Below the pieces are notes generated by a model. The model searched no databases. It saw nothing but the letters and a program-made list of their open reading frames with translations, and was not told where the DNA came from. Source: Atrichornis clamosus (lineage: Eukaryota > Chordata > Aves > Passeriformes > Menuridae). Taken from it: a stretch of 64,000 nt of DNA. Of this stretch, positions 13,422 through 26,560 are shown one piece after another (the stretch's first letter is position 1; every line of letters begins with the position of its first letter). The stretch spans positions 49,924 to 113,923 of the forward strand of contig WBMZ01009456.1 in the NCBI GenBank assembly GCA_013400975.1, written 5' to 3'. The position numbers were made by a program, and so were the translations under genes.

Positions 13422-13562
13422 CTGGGGCAGAAACTAATGTCTGACTTTTAGACACTGTTTTAGCATCAGAACTGTTTGACCAAGAAGAAAATGAGTTTTG
13501 CCTAAGTGTTACAGGCTTCCTGGAACTTGCTCTGATTTCACTTATGCTCAATGTCATGCTGA
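13422..13562 (-). CDS. Candidate 141-nt coding exon, gene not recognised
   Basis: Read on the minus strand, a 141-nt open segment lies between a pyrimidine-containing acceptor (gctttcccaaag, AG at 13563-13564) and a consensus donor (ccccag|gtgagc, GT at 13420-13421). The open frame gives phase 1 at both ends, so the exon could be skipped or included without changing the reading frame. The 46 complete codons encode a Ser/Thr-rich, basic, probably disordered peptide containing LRQNSFSSWSNSS, with an R-x-x-S-F phosphorylation-type site, and ending KSQTLVSAP. Such composition is typical of exons in large cytoplasmic scaffold or signalling proteins, but I do not recognise the gene. No partner exon is visible within several kb, as expected if introns are large. 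It could also be a chance open frame with splice-like flanks. Confidence 0.38.
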
Positions 13563-14939
13563 CTTTGGGAAAGCACAGAATCCATGGAAGCACAGTACTT
13601 CTATGATTATGGTGAGAGAATGTGCTCCCTTTTCTTCCTTGCTCGGACTCTGCTCTATTACACCCATGTAAGCCCAGAGGCAGCTAACTGACAGCAGCCA
13701 CAGGAATTAAAGCCTTTCTAGCAGATTATTTCTTTTCTTAAGACATCACAAATCACGTTTTCCAGTGCATCACTGGAACATATTCCTAACCTTTACAGTG
13801 ATTCCATTTCCACCCCACAACTATTTTATTTTTTCATAAAGGATTGAAAATGAGCCACTACCTCCATAGGTGGATATTTTAGCTCTGGAATATGCAGATA
13901 GATGGGGCATACCTCTAACCAACAGATCACTGGAGAATCTCCAGGGTACGCTCAAGCCACGTGCCACATCCTGGAGAACCACCTGAGAACAATGCCTGGC
14001 CTCCAAACCCACAGTCAAACACAGCAACCAAGACTTCAAAGAAACCTGTAGAACCTGGTAAAGAAATAATTAATTAAATTAATAGTAATTATTAAATATT
14101 ATTTATACATAGAATGCCAGATATTATTCTCCATGCTTTTTAGGGTCAAAGTTACAGGCATCATTTTACTTTGTTTTACAGACCTGTTCCATTGCTTAGC
14201 CAGAGAAAGCAGCACTTTGGAGCTGCCCCAAATGCAGCAGAGACTTCATCTGTTACAACACAGCATAATGTTGCTTGTACTGCTGTAGTGCCATTTGCAG
14301 TTTACCACATATCATAGACTGGTAAGCAGTGCACCAGTGAAAAAAAGGCAAATCCAGGGAACAAATCTAAACCAAATCAGCTGGTGAATTTAGTCTAGTT
14401 TAGAATAAGGTAAACTACCCTGAGCTGAGTTTTTATTACACCCCTTACAATGGTATTTGATACTTACATACAGAAATACAAAACATCTGGACATAGTATG
14501 CACTTCCATTTATTAAAGAATAAGCTTTTTTTTTCCTAAAAACAGATAAAAATTCTTTCAGCAGCCTTGTGAAAGGATCTTAGGGGGAATCTCAGGAGCA
14601 GAGACATTTTAGTGGAAGATGACTTACATTAGCAACACTGAGGTTCTACCCTGTGGCATACCTAAGACTTTTGCTTAGACCTTGTAGTCTCAGCGATCTT
14701 ATTTGACCCTGTTTTAATTTTTTAACATTTCATCCTGGTCTCCTCCTTCTTCCCTCCCTTTCTGTTGCTTGACCTGCCTTACCAGTCCTCTCACCTTGTT
14801 CCTGGCCAATCACTAACCCTTCAACTCTACTTCCAAAACTTGCTTTCTTTCACCTATATCTCCCCTGATGTTTAGTCAAGAACTCTTAGAAACTGCCCAG
14901 AGCTGCAGATGAAAGGGAAAAAACCTCAAAACCACAAAA
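13563..14939. other. Unique sequence, no gene seen
   Basis: Unique sequence including a minus-strand 72-codon frame at 13821-14039 that has no recognisable similarity. AT-rich palindromic TTAATTAAATTAAT-type sequence lies near 14068-14085. Confidence 0.55.
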
Positions 14940-15506
14940 TGTCCTGGTTTCAGCTGGGATACAGTTTGTTTTCTTCCTAGTAGCTGGTTCTGGGTTCAGT
15001 ATGAGAGCAATGTTGGTAACACACTGTTTCTGTAGTTGCTCTGTAGTGTTTATCGTAAAACCAGCAACATTTCAGCATCCCATGCTCTGCCAGGGAGGAG
15101 GTGCACAAGAAGTTGGGAGGGAGCGTGGCCAGCACAGCTGACCCAAACAAGCCAAAGGGATATTCTGTAATAAAGAAGGTCATGCCCAGTATATGAACCA
15201 GGGGGAGTTGGCTGGGAGGGGCTGATCACTGCTTGAGGATAGGCTGGGCATCAGTCAGTGTGTGGTGAGCAGTCGTGTTGTACACGCTTGTTTCTCTTAG
15301 GTTTTATTCCTCCTGCTCTCTCCTTTTGATTACTAATGTTATTATTTAATTAGTATTATTTTATTTTGTTTCAATTATTTAATTGTTTATATCTCAACTC
15401 ACCACGTTTACGTTTTTCCCCACCTTTATTCTCTTCCCCACTGGGTGAGGGGTGTGAGCAAGCAGCTGTTTGGTGCTTAGTTGTCAAGGGAAGTTAAACA
15501 ACAACA
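14940..15506 (+). mobile_element. Endogenous retrovirus solo LTR
   Basis: A nearly full-length avian LTR begins at TGTCCTGGTTTCAGCTGGGA and ends near 'gttaaacaacaaca', giving TG...CA termini. Internal landmarks of this widespread bird LTR family are visible. These are the U3 start with 'tttcttcctagtagctgg', the 'gctgacccaaac' block near 15139, a degraded TATA region (tatatgaa, 15190-15197), a 'ggctgggcatcagtcagtg' block, the T/A-rich U5 and the closing 'cccactgggtgagggg' and 'ttggtgcttagttg' blocks. No retroviral internal sequence lies on either side, so it is a solo LTR, probably left by LTR-LTR recombination. I could not see a clear target-site duplication. I recall the family as ERVL-like but am not certain of the class. 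Confidence 0.88.
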
Positions 15507-16222
15507 TATAAAAATGCAAAAAGCCACACCCCCCAAGAAAGCACACACCCTTCAAACCAATAAAAAATCCTGAACACAGACAAAGACACACACTCCATTT
15601 CAGGGCTCTATGCTTCACCACAGGATAGCAGTCTTGTTTCAACTCTGCATGTCTAAGACATCTGAGCACACATGAATCCCTCAATTAAAAAAAAAAAAAT
15701 AGCTTGGAAGCTCCAAGAAGAGCAAATCCCCTGAGCCAATCCCTCACAGACTCCCTACAAACCACGGCTACCACTATAATGCAAGAGCCCTGCAGAGCTT
15801 TCAGCCAGATGGAAGCATATGCATTCCAGTTTTGTTTTAAGGAAGAATTTCTGCCTGTTTTTTAGAAAGAAGGACTAAGAGGGGTAAGAGAAATTCTTTC
15901 TGGCACAGCAGCTTGCACTGCAAGAGTTGCAGTTTGGCTGCAAAAGCACAACTGAAATATCCTTTTGTAGAAAAACCCTTATATGGTTTTAGCACCAAAC
16001 ACTACCCCTTCCGTTTTATCTTGGTTGTTTACTTGAAGGGCTGATGGCCGTAGTTGATATTTAATGAGGACATAACTGAAACAGAAGAAATCCTAACCAA
16101 CATTGATCTGTCAGCCCTACCTTAAAAAAATAAATAATAATATGAGGAAAGAACAAGAGTACAGAAGTGAACACTGGGGGTGTAGCTAGCATACCCTATG
16201 CTCACAACCCCCTCTTTTACAG
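15507..16222. other. Unique sequence flanking the LTR
   Basis: No retroviral gag or primer-binding region follows the LTR. There is a 13-base A run near 15688-15700. No gene is supported. Confidence 0.6.
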
Positions 16223-16462
16223 ATCTCCTGATGAAGGTTTCTCTGAAGTAAGGGAAGAGGATTTTGCTGCAGAAGGAGCTTGGCAGGGTTTAGGAGTTTC
16301 GCCACTTACAGCAAACAAGGTTCACATCTCATCTCTGAAAGAGAAAATCGAGTGGCACCACATCTCTGCAGCTACGTAATCAATGGTCACTCAGAGTCTT
16401 CCTCAGTTGAGAAAAGCAAAGAATCAACCCGACCGAAAGACTGCATCCTTTCTGGAGCTCAG
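16223..16462 (+). other. Candidate 240-nt spliced exon (lncRNA or decayed coding)
   Basis: A strong acceptor (pyrimidine-rich 'accccctcttttacag', AG at 16221-16222) and a strong donor (gctcag|gtatgt, GT at 16463-16464) bracket 240 nt. Reading from the acceptor, one frame is open to a TAA at 16377-16379. The frame entering the donor is open from about 16247 and encodes an S/E/K-rich stretch including NGHSESSSVEKSKESTRP. No single frame spans the whole segment. It is therefore a non-coding transcript exon, a coding exon broken by a frameshift, or a chance pair of splice-like sites. I do not recognise either peptide. Confidence 0.33.
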
Positions 16463-18918
16463 GTATGTCATCCATAAGATTGTATCCATAAGTTAGATAC
16501 ATTTAACCACTTTGCTCCACATGTCCCTGCTCTGAAGGAACAAATTTATGGAAGTTCACTGATTCTAACTGCTGTAAATTAATTAAAAAGCTTAGATCTA
16601 CTATACTTTGTTGGCTGCAATAATTACATAAGGAAGATTATGTGACTTGAAAGCTGGAAGTGTAGAAAATACATTTTTTACATTAGTCACCTAACAGCAA
16701 CAATAGATTGTTTTGGTCATAGAGTTAATTTTAAATTAGAAATTAAGATTTTAGTAGAATAAAATAAAACACAATTCACTGAAAAACTTATTTTCTACTC
16801 TTGCTGGTAGTTCACGTTAAAATTAAGCTGCCCTTGAGCTACACTTGAGCATTTTCCCTCAAAAAGCATCTCTGTACTGAATAAACTCATATGACCTGAA
16901 TATATTGCATCTGCCAGTAGGAAACAAGAGTTAAAAGGCAATAGACTGGAATTACCCAAGGAGCTATAGAAAACAGTTATAAATGAGAAAATGTCTTGAA
17001 TGACATTTAAGACAAACCTAACATGTAAAGCATGCAGGAAACACCTATCAATGAAGAGCATGAAAAAATGAAAATGAATGTTATGTCAATTTATATTCAA
17101 GATACAACCCTTAAGATTAGCTTGGAACCTCTTGAAAAAAAAATTACTCTTCTTCCATTCTCAAATAAAATGTATAACTTTTTTCATTTACTCAAAATCT
17201 TAGATCAAGATGAAATTCCAAATGTTTCTTTACATGATTGGGACATTTTTACCAAGGAAGGAAAAGTTTTCTTTAATTAACCTTCACTGTATCTGTATAT
17301 ACACATGTATGTAGTATAAATGAGTTTTTCCACCATTTAAATATGACAGTTCTTGCTTTCTAACTCCTCACTAGTTTAAGGACATTCTTCTTTCCAAGTG
17401 TCATATTTCCAAAAACAACCCATGAGGGCTAAGAGGAACAGCTATATTTAAACTTCATCAGGATTCACCAAAGTATTAAAGAACATTTTCCTCCTTTCAC
17501 CAGAATGGGAAGTTTGATGACACCACCATCATACAGAGCACAATATAGCATACTGCATCACTTGGCACGTGAACAGAAGTTTGGTGGGGTTTTTTTGGCA
17601 TCACAATACTTATTAGTGGGATCAGTTACAGCGCACCTTGGAAATAGCTAATTCCATATTATTGAGATAAATGTTTTTCTAGGAAAAGAATAAAGAGAAT
17701 GATATTTTAGTCTGTAGGGAAGTTGCAGATTTGGGTGGAAGCTGCCTTTCTGTCTCTCTAATTTTTTAAGACTACTACTGAAAACAGGTACTTTGTAATT
17801 CAACAGTAGGCTGCAATAAGCAAAGATAAAGAAAGAAAAAAGAAAAGGGTAAAAGGATAAGGTAGGCTTAGAAAAATTCTGTCCAGGTTCCTGAGAGGAG
17901 AGAAGTAAGCTTGGGGAATAGAAGCAAGATAAACTTTTTGGCACAAGCATGCAAAATGTGATAGATGCTAACGGAAGTAAAGCTATTCTTCATCAAACCA
18001 GCAGAGAGCTCAAACCACAGAGTCAGCACCAAGGGCTGACGTATGTATGAGGTGAGGGAACCAAGCCCGGCTATGCAAATGCTCATCCGTGATTTGATCT
18101 CCCTTTCTAGACGGTGACAACGGAGCTCTCCCTTTAGAAAGCATTGCCTTGCTTAGCTCCTCAACATGCCAGCACCAACAGAGGAGCTGACATTTAAACA
18201 GGACTTCTCTTCGGACGAGAGAAGTATAATCAGCTTATACTAAACCAGCAGCTTCCCCCAAAAAGTGGCTATTGGCTGCAAGTAGGCTTGGCTGTGAGCT
18301 AGACCAGAACAGTTTGGACTGCAGATTAGCAGTTGATGTTACAAAAGTCCTGTGATTTGTCTTTTGGGGAGAAGAGGATAGGAGGAGTATAGAAGAGGAA
18401 AAGAATAATCCACTGAAACTTGTATTGTTTCAATTTGGGACAGGGTGTCCCAAGTTGCCTCCATGTCAGAGCAACACATGATTTAAACCCCAGTATGTCA
18501 CAACAGATCTCAGTTATAATTCTTATTGGTATTTCCACTAGGAAATGTATTTACTCCGAGATACTTGAGAAATAGATGACATCTTACTTGCTTTCTTTGA
18601 AGAGGATTTTGATCTTCAGGTGGCCCAGCCAGCAATGCCCTCACATCTCTGCCCTCTCCATTCTTGTTGTGAACAGATACCTATTTAGTTTTGACTCCTC
18701 CTACATCACCTTCTTTTCAGGTCACTTATAGTACACGGGTTATATGCTCATATCTTTGATTTAAATGCAGCACACCCTTTATGCTCTATTACCCATTTAG
18801 CACCATATTCATCAGCAGTATAACCCCCTTCCTCTTCCTTATTCAAGGAGAATTAATTAATGTTCAGCAATATTACAGCAGCACAAATCGCAAAGAGAAA
18901 CATACCCTTGAAAAATTC

Positions 18919-18947
18919 ACAAACAAACAACAACAACAACAACAAAT
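18919..18947. repeat. (AAC)n microsatellite
   Basis: Two AAAC units followed by five or more CAA/AAC units. A short simple repeat with no further meaning seen. Confidence 0.95.
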
Positions 18948-19648
18948 CACATAGAAAACACCCATACTGTCACAATAGCTGTATAGACACATCTGAAAAA
19001 CTATTTCTTATGGAGGTCTATATATAAATCAACAAAAGTTTTTCAAATACTTGTGACAGGTGGTCAAGACAAGAAATAAATTACCCAGGCTCCCTATAGG
19101 GTAAATAATCCTGTCCTGTCTCACTAATATAAATCTCAATAAAAAGATAATTTTACATACTAAGTCATGTTACAGAAGTGCATCTGTTTGTGGAAAGGTA
19201 TAAATATATATAAAAAAATATAAAACTTTTATTAAAACCCGACATGAAAATACACCTCAGATGGCAAGGATGGATACAAAGCTAGAAACTGAATTCAAGT
19301 TTTTTTAATAAAAAGGTTATCTTCAGGCTTTATTAACCAGTAACCACACACCATGTGCAATAAACACTACAGTAAATTTGACAATCTTTAGGTTACTCCA
19401 GTAAGCAAAGCCTGCCAATCTCTGCTTCACAACCTGCATGTTCATCTCCCACGGAAAAGAGCAAGTACTTTGAACCCTGGAGAAAGGTGGGTAAGGTACC
19501 ACCCGTAGCTCCAGTATATAATTTGTAACATGGTTGGCTTTCCAAGCTTTGTCCTTTACGTCTTCAGAGAGCCAAAAAATAATTTCCACTCTAAACAAAA
19601 TCCAAGTCAGAATTTATTTTTAGACGAATACAAATATTCATTGTTACT

Positions 19649-19704
19649 ACTAACATCTAAATGAAGGGGTAGAACTACTGACATCTAAATGAAAGGGTAG
19701 AAAT
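19649..19704. repeat. Two-unit 28-bp tandem repeat
   Basis: Two adjacent 28-bp units share the core 'catctaaatgaa' and 'gggtagaa' and differ at only three positions (a/g, g/a and c/a). This is a recent local duplication, probably from replication slippage. Confidence 0.93.
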
Positions 19705-22690
19705 AACCTGTCTTGTTTGGCATGTAACTAAGCTCCATTATGTTCAGAGATGCTGTAATTTCAGTCGAAGCAATATCCTGGAGTCTCTCTTTTCCTTTTG
19801 GGTACTGTAGATATTGACCACATATTTTCACTCTCAGGCCTATTTTTTTTTTTTTTTATTTCTGTCTAGGGATTTCTCACAGTGAGATTATATTAATTTT
19901 TGAGACTTTTTTACATGTTTACTTTCAGTTAAATACATTTCACTAGAAATACCTAACTGTCCTTCTGGGGTTTTTTGGCTTACTGAATTTTGCCTTAAGT
20001 GTCAGAGCTCAAAACACCACATCTACTCCTTTCCCCAGGGATGAGAGGATCCCATAGAAAACTGAGTTTAAAAACATGAGCGGGTTAGGGTTTGTCTGTT
20101 AGCTTTTGTAACTGAAGTTTGCTTGCTTATATCCCTGATGTCTATTCATAGTTGCCCTCTTTCAAAGCTTGAATTAAGGCTACTGCCTGAAAAGAATGAT
20201 TTCTAAGAGAAAAACTCTGTTCCTTTTCAAAAAATCTGACATTTACTTCCAATGTCGAAATCTTAACCCTTAATGAGTAATAATGAATGTTGGAGAAGGC
20301 ACAAGGAGAATATTTGATGTAAGATCAGAGGCAACTCAGAAACTCAAGGACACTTGATAAGTCAGAATTTACCTAATAAATGAGCTGCATTTTTGATGTA
20401 TTTTGATTATGTTACGCTTTGCTTTACTCTAGACTTTCATGACAGTTGAAAGCAAAGTTATCGTTATCACAGAAACATTTAAAATGAAATTGGTTTGAAA
20501 AACAACTATGTATGATATTAAATTGTAAATCATTCTAAACTTTCTCAAGAACAAAAGGTCAGACACATAGCTCATGTAAATCAGTGTTGCTTTTTTGATG
20601 TTAATGGTGTTGTATAAGTCTCAAGCCAGGGTTTGGCCTGTAGTGCTCTAAACTAAGTTTAAAAATATTTTCTTGCAAGATTTGCCTTTCTCTAATCCAA
20701 ATCTGTCACATAAATTTAGCAGGGAAGAAACAGATACTAAAACAAGATCAAAGAAAGCAGACCTGTAAATCCAAAAAGAAAATTTCTCCTTTAAACCTTT
20801 CTCTCCATCATCCCTCATTTATTATTCCTTTATTTTCTTCACTTCTAGCAATCCCTCTTCTCCATACATTCTCCAAAAGTGAATGGAATACGCAACTTTG
20901 TATTATTTCTCCATCACAGCTTACAGGATTTTTTAACCTTTAATGCTTTTTTTTTAATTTTAAGAAAGTTCTATCCAGTGTCCACTCACATTGTGAGCCA
21001 TGCAAAAGCCTTCTAGAAACTTGACATTAGATGTGATACAGACATTAGACACTTCATTAGGGATAAAGTGCCACAGACATACAGATCACTTCCTCTGAAA
21101 GAATGTCCATGATCAAGAGAGATGCTGAAAAAAGAGCAGCTGTAAATTTATTTGATATCTGATCTAGTACAGGATATATTAATTGGTGGATAAAGTTGTG
21201 CCAACACTTGTTAAAAAGCTGCATATCTAGAAGCTGTATATACTCGCACATGCTTTGACCTAGCACAGCTAAACAGGCTTGCACATTTCAGTAACTGTAA
21301 AAAGTATCCAAACATCTCAACAGGAACCACATTCCAGCGGTATTGTGTCTCAGACTGTCAATGACAGAAGCTAAAGGAAGACCCAAAATTGTATGTCATT
21401 AAAGGAAACAGAGACACAGGAAATGGAAGCTCTTAATAGAGGAAAGAGGAACCAAACCTCAAAGCTATTGCCTGTTTTGTCCTCTCAAAGATTTCAAACA
21501 AATGCATTCAATTATCTTTTAAGGCAGTGATTTGCTATACATTTCATTAAAAATAATAAACACTTCACAAAGTCTACCTTATCTCTGCCCTAATCCTAAT
21601 GTAAAGTTCTGCAAGAAAGAAGAAAATATTTCTGATTATTTTGCGTCATCCAAGGCTCCCTTTCTCTTGACTCAGCAGACCCATAGATTTTGCATACCAG
21701 TAGGTGTAAGGAAAGAGAAGAAAAGGAGAAAGGATAAAGAAAACAGTACATGGTTTGAAGAGACCAAATTAAAGGAAAGTGTGCTGTCCAAACCTGAATT
21801 CACTGCTATGTAAAAGAGCTTACCAGGTCTGAACAGACAAGAAAGATTACTTGAGGGATGGATGGCATCCTGTTTGCTGCTTCCAGTCAGAGGTTTACAA
21901 CTTAGAAAGGTATTTGTCAAGGCAACTCATGCTCTGCCTGCAGCCCACTGCTCTTCCCTGCAGATCTACCTCACTAGTTATTCAGACTTCCATTTGATCA
22001 GTAGAAACTCAGCTGGAACTACCTTATAGTTAAACTGTTGTCAGTTCAGATAATATTCCTTTCAGGACATTTCTGCACTTCAGCTGTTCTGTCTGTACCT
22101 GACACTCGTCCTAAAACAGCAGTACCTGGTACTTTAGCAGAATGGAAAAGTCACTAAGCTTACAAGAAAAATAATGAACAGAACTGAATTTAGGAAAGGC
22201 CCATGAAAATCACACCCTATGTATCTTTGAATTTGACAGATAAATACTCTGAGACTGTGCTTTTCCTAATTACTTTTGAACTTACCTATACATAGTTTCC
22301 CTAATAGGCTTATGAGAGTATCACATAAAGTACTCTAAACTTTACAGCTTCTCTTTGATCTGCAGGGCTCATTACCCAAACACAAGAAGAAATTAGATGG
22401 ATTTGGCATAGTTTAATCTCAGCAACTCCACATTACTTTCTTAGTGCTTAAATTATACTAATATTTCACCAGAAATGGAAAGTGACTGAACTGCAACTCC
22501 AACACTTTTGCTCCAACACACAAAATACTAACTTTAAAGAAAAGAAAAAACTGAAAATGCACAAATGAAAAATTCTTCACTTCTTTTTTCCTTTCTATTC
22601 CACTTGCTAGGGTTTTTTGTTTGTCTTTGTAGCTAATCATGGAGTGGTGTATCATCACCACAGAAGGACTAGCACCACATTGTAACTATT

Positions 22691-22722
22691 TACACCCCCA
22701 CACCCCCCCACACACACCCACT
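22691..22722. repeat. C/A-rich simple repeat
   Basis: An interrupted run of CACCCC, CCCCCC and CACA units. Read on the other strand it is G-rich. Confidence 0.85.
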
Positions 22723-25700
22723 ACTGTTTCAGGATTGTTAATCAGGTCCTACTCTTTACGGCGAATTAAAGAACTCTTTAGAGATCCTAAAATTGGACTA
22801 ACCCAAAACCCCACAGGGCCACCACACAACTGGATCACATTGTTTATCAAGATTGTAATAGCAAATAACATCTCGTAGTGCCTGAAAAAAAAATCATTAC
22901 TTCCTCCTTCAAGACAAAGAGCATTGCTACCCCCTTAGTCCAAAAAAGATTAGGCCTACAAAAACCCTTGGCTTCATGCTATTTTCTAAGGTACAATGCA
23001 CTAGATGTTAAATGTCAGTCTTCAGGATGAAAACTCATGATTCCGACATAAGCTGGCATCTATTAGTTCCTCCCTTCCTCCAAGGATATAATCTGAGTTT
23101 ACACAAACTTAATTGTTTAAAAATACCTTCCATTAAGTGAAATATATATTTGTGCTATACTTACAAAATACAAGATTCCAGCTAAATTTAAAAAACACGT
23201 GACATTTCTCCTCCTTTAAAATTTTGCAAAAATAACATTTTAAGATCTTAAAAATAACATACAAACTAGCTCCAAGTGAATAATTTAATGCAGAGGGTAA
23301 ATTAAAATTTTAATAGCAGAAATACGCTAGAAAGGGGAAGGGGGAAGATAAGATACAAGTATTTCATTTTCTTCATTCCTGGATAAGAAATTTGGCCATA
23401 AAAGTGAAGTCATTCATCATCCATATTTACCAACACCACCAGTGCTCAAGGCAGCTGTTCTTCATATCAACGTTTTAAGAATCTCTAAAACAGAGACAGC
23501 TTAGCTGAAGAAGTGGCCCAAATAATTTTGATGTTAAAAGGTACTCTGCTTTCAGAAAATGTTAGAATTGTAGGACTCTGATTCTTGCCTCCTCCCTGGT
23601 ATCAATTTTAGTGCTGGGAGGAGCAAAGTGGGCAGTAGACTTAATACAAAACTGATCTCAAGGATGCCATTGGTGATGCATAGCCAAATTCTCTTCTGAA
23701 AAACCAAACAGCAAGAATTGTCTCAGTTCCTATATCATTATCATCATATTGGTCTTCTCATATAAGTTACAGTGCATGTCTGTAAATTAAAAACCATAAA
23801 TATCATATATGCATGCAGTAACCTTTAACAATTTTAATAACTACTAAGCAGTTTGTGAACTTACAGGAAAGCAGAGGCCAGATTTCTCTGCGTGCAAGTA
23901 TAAAATCTATTTGTCTAAAATAACTGACAATTACTAAAGGCAAGAGAAGTGTACCTATGGAAGTCCTATTAATAGGTTCCTCCATGAAGTAAAACAAACC
24001 CAAGTCATTGTGCTCTCACAGGCTCAAACTGTTTGTTATTCAATTCAGACTCAACTTTTTCTCACATGCTACAAACCATCAAAGTTAATACAAATACATT
24101 TTTTAAACTGAGGGAATTTAAAGATTGAGCAAATTATTAATTTGGATGACTGTTTATTAAATAGAGAAAAATAAGCACTTACTGTCAGGTAAATTCCTCA
24201 GTAACTATGCAGATCTCTTAGACACATGGACAGCTAAAATTTCAGTTATCCAATTCAGGATATAAAAAAAAAGTACTGTTTCATTCCTTGTACTTGCTTT
24301 TTACCTCCTAGCTAATAACTAAATATATTAACTTTTTTAATTATGTTCTTTGAAGAATAAAGACATGTCTGATTTTGTGCTGGATCTGCCTGGACAGTTG
24401 ACAGCCCACCAAACTAAAATAGTACAAGCCATACATTTTAAGGTCCTGATTTTCAAAGCACACCAAAATTGCTTGCTACATACGTACAAGAGTACTTCTA
24501 AGACACATTGAAATCATGCATTTGAGTTCCTCAATAAATAGATTGGCTTCTGCTTTTGTGGCAAAATGCTTAATCAGCCATTAAAATATCTTTAGGGTCA
24601 GGAAGCTTACAGAAGTGTGTCCATCATTAATACTATTACTGTGAAAATTCATATTAAAATCTTCCAGATATAGTGTTCTTTTAATCCAAGAACACTCCAA
24701 AGCTAGATTCTGCTGACAAACTGATTTCTAATAACTGATAATTAACAAAACCATGAACTTGATGCACACTGCATCCTGACTTTCCCTCCTACCTTTGTAG
24801 CCACATGGGAGGAGGTAAGATAAATACTGTACTTTTCTTTTACAGCAATTAGAAAGCTCATTTAGCTGTGATGTTCCCTTCTTATGAGCTTCCTGTAGTA
24901 AAAGATAAAAAATGATAAGCTCTACACATTTTGAGTGTGGCCCTGCCTAGTATTTTTTCCCCTCTCCAATTCTAGTCACAGAACAAAAAGAAAGGATTTA
25001 AACTCCAAAGAGATATTTGATAAATATATTTCTGACAATGTTTTTCTGGAAAGACAGCTGAAGCTTTGAGGTGGATGCTGGAAGGCCCCTCAAGGTGAAG
25101 GCACAGACGCAATGTAAAGAACTACAGTAACAGATCATACTTTAGGTTGTGGACCCATCAAAACTTGTTCATATAAAACAACAGATTTTGAACCACAAAA
25201 GTAATTGGTCAAGAAGCTGAGAGAATGCATAACCGTAATAGCCTGATCTTTTTTCCCTGCTGCAAAACATCACAGCTACTTCATCCTTTTGTAATGGGGT
25301 GAGGACACAGTTCAGTCATGTTGCCCAGCAGACATCCTCAGTCACTAACCCAGATCATCCCCTGCTGGCCTTCACTCTAAGCTACAGGTCTGTTCCTCAT
25401 TTCCCTTAGCTTTCAAGGGAAAGCTCGAGATCACATTCACACTTTCATGATTATCCTTGTCAACAGGACCAGAGACTGCAAGGCTGTCAATATACAATTA
25501 TCTTACATAAGGGGAGGCTGAGGGAAAGTAAATGGACCATCAAGCACCCATAGTTGTGTTCCACCTGTTCTCAAGCAGATACCAAAAAACACCCACACAG
25601 AGTTTTTCTGACACTAAAACACATCCCTTGTGTTTGTCACAAAATGTTTGCTTCTCAAGTGCAAAGAAAGACTTTAAAGTGTCAATTTAAACAATAAGAA

Positions 25701-26462
25701 TGATTTTTAGCATAAACAAGAGAATATAGAAAGCATACACAGCATAAGGCAAGATGAAGAGCCCAGTTATACTCTTCCAAACTGTAATGTTTGCTCTCCA
25801 TTAGTACAGGTACATTGCAAGACATCCTGGCCAAAACACTAAAAACATGCTGGCTACACTGTGAAACTCAATGCAGTTCCAATTTGTACTCAATTTATAA
25901 TAACTGAGTTCTCTGTATATCCAGAGGAATTTATCTTCTTATGGTTTGTCCTTAACAAAACTATTATTTCATTGCTGATATAGTATGGCCTAATCCATGT
26001 ACTTTTGTGGGACAATATTGCTTACTTCTGGCAAACACTCAGTGAATTTATGTTGCATCTTTTCAGGCAAGTCATACTCTTCAGGATTTAGAGGGAGCAC
26101 ATTCCAGGCTGTGTAAAACCTAATTCCAGGCTATATCATTCTATGTGTCCACATTAAGCTGGCTAGAATCTGGAATTCAGAAGTCTGGATATCAAGCTGG
26201 CTAAGCTGAGTTGAAGTGAGTCTACTTTTTCAAAATGAGATTAATAATTACAAAAGGTTCTAAAGACATTGAACTAGCTTCTTTATAATCTGCTGTTCTG
26301 TTTAGTGCTACTCCATACTTGAATGCCACCAAGTTCTACTTTCACATACTGTAGGGATAGATGAACATCTGACAGTGTATTTGTAAACTAAGAGTACATA
26401 TATACACATAGTATAAATGCTAAAAATATTCCACCCAAAGTACACACACATGTACGTGATAC

Positions 26463-26560
26463 AAAAAATAAAAAAACCCACCAACAACAAAACTCAAACG
26501 AACTACCAAAAAACACCCAAACCAAACCAAACAAAAAACCAAAACCAAAAATGATCCAAG
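26463..26560. repeat. A/C-only low-complexity tract
   Basis: About 95 bp made almost entirely of A and C, with several AAACC units. The minus strand is therefore G/T-rich and yields a spurious hydrophobic Phe/Gly/Trp-rich open frame (26388-26579), which should be ignored. Confidence 0.9.

Noticed and set aside
14932..15514. Target-site duplication flanking the solo LTR
   Set aside because: The bases on the two sides (caaaa and tataa) do not match, so no duplication is claimed.
26463..26560. AAACC units considered as telomere-like repeat
   Set aside because: Units are irregular and do not match TTAGGG. Plain low-complexity sequence is the simpler reading.
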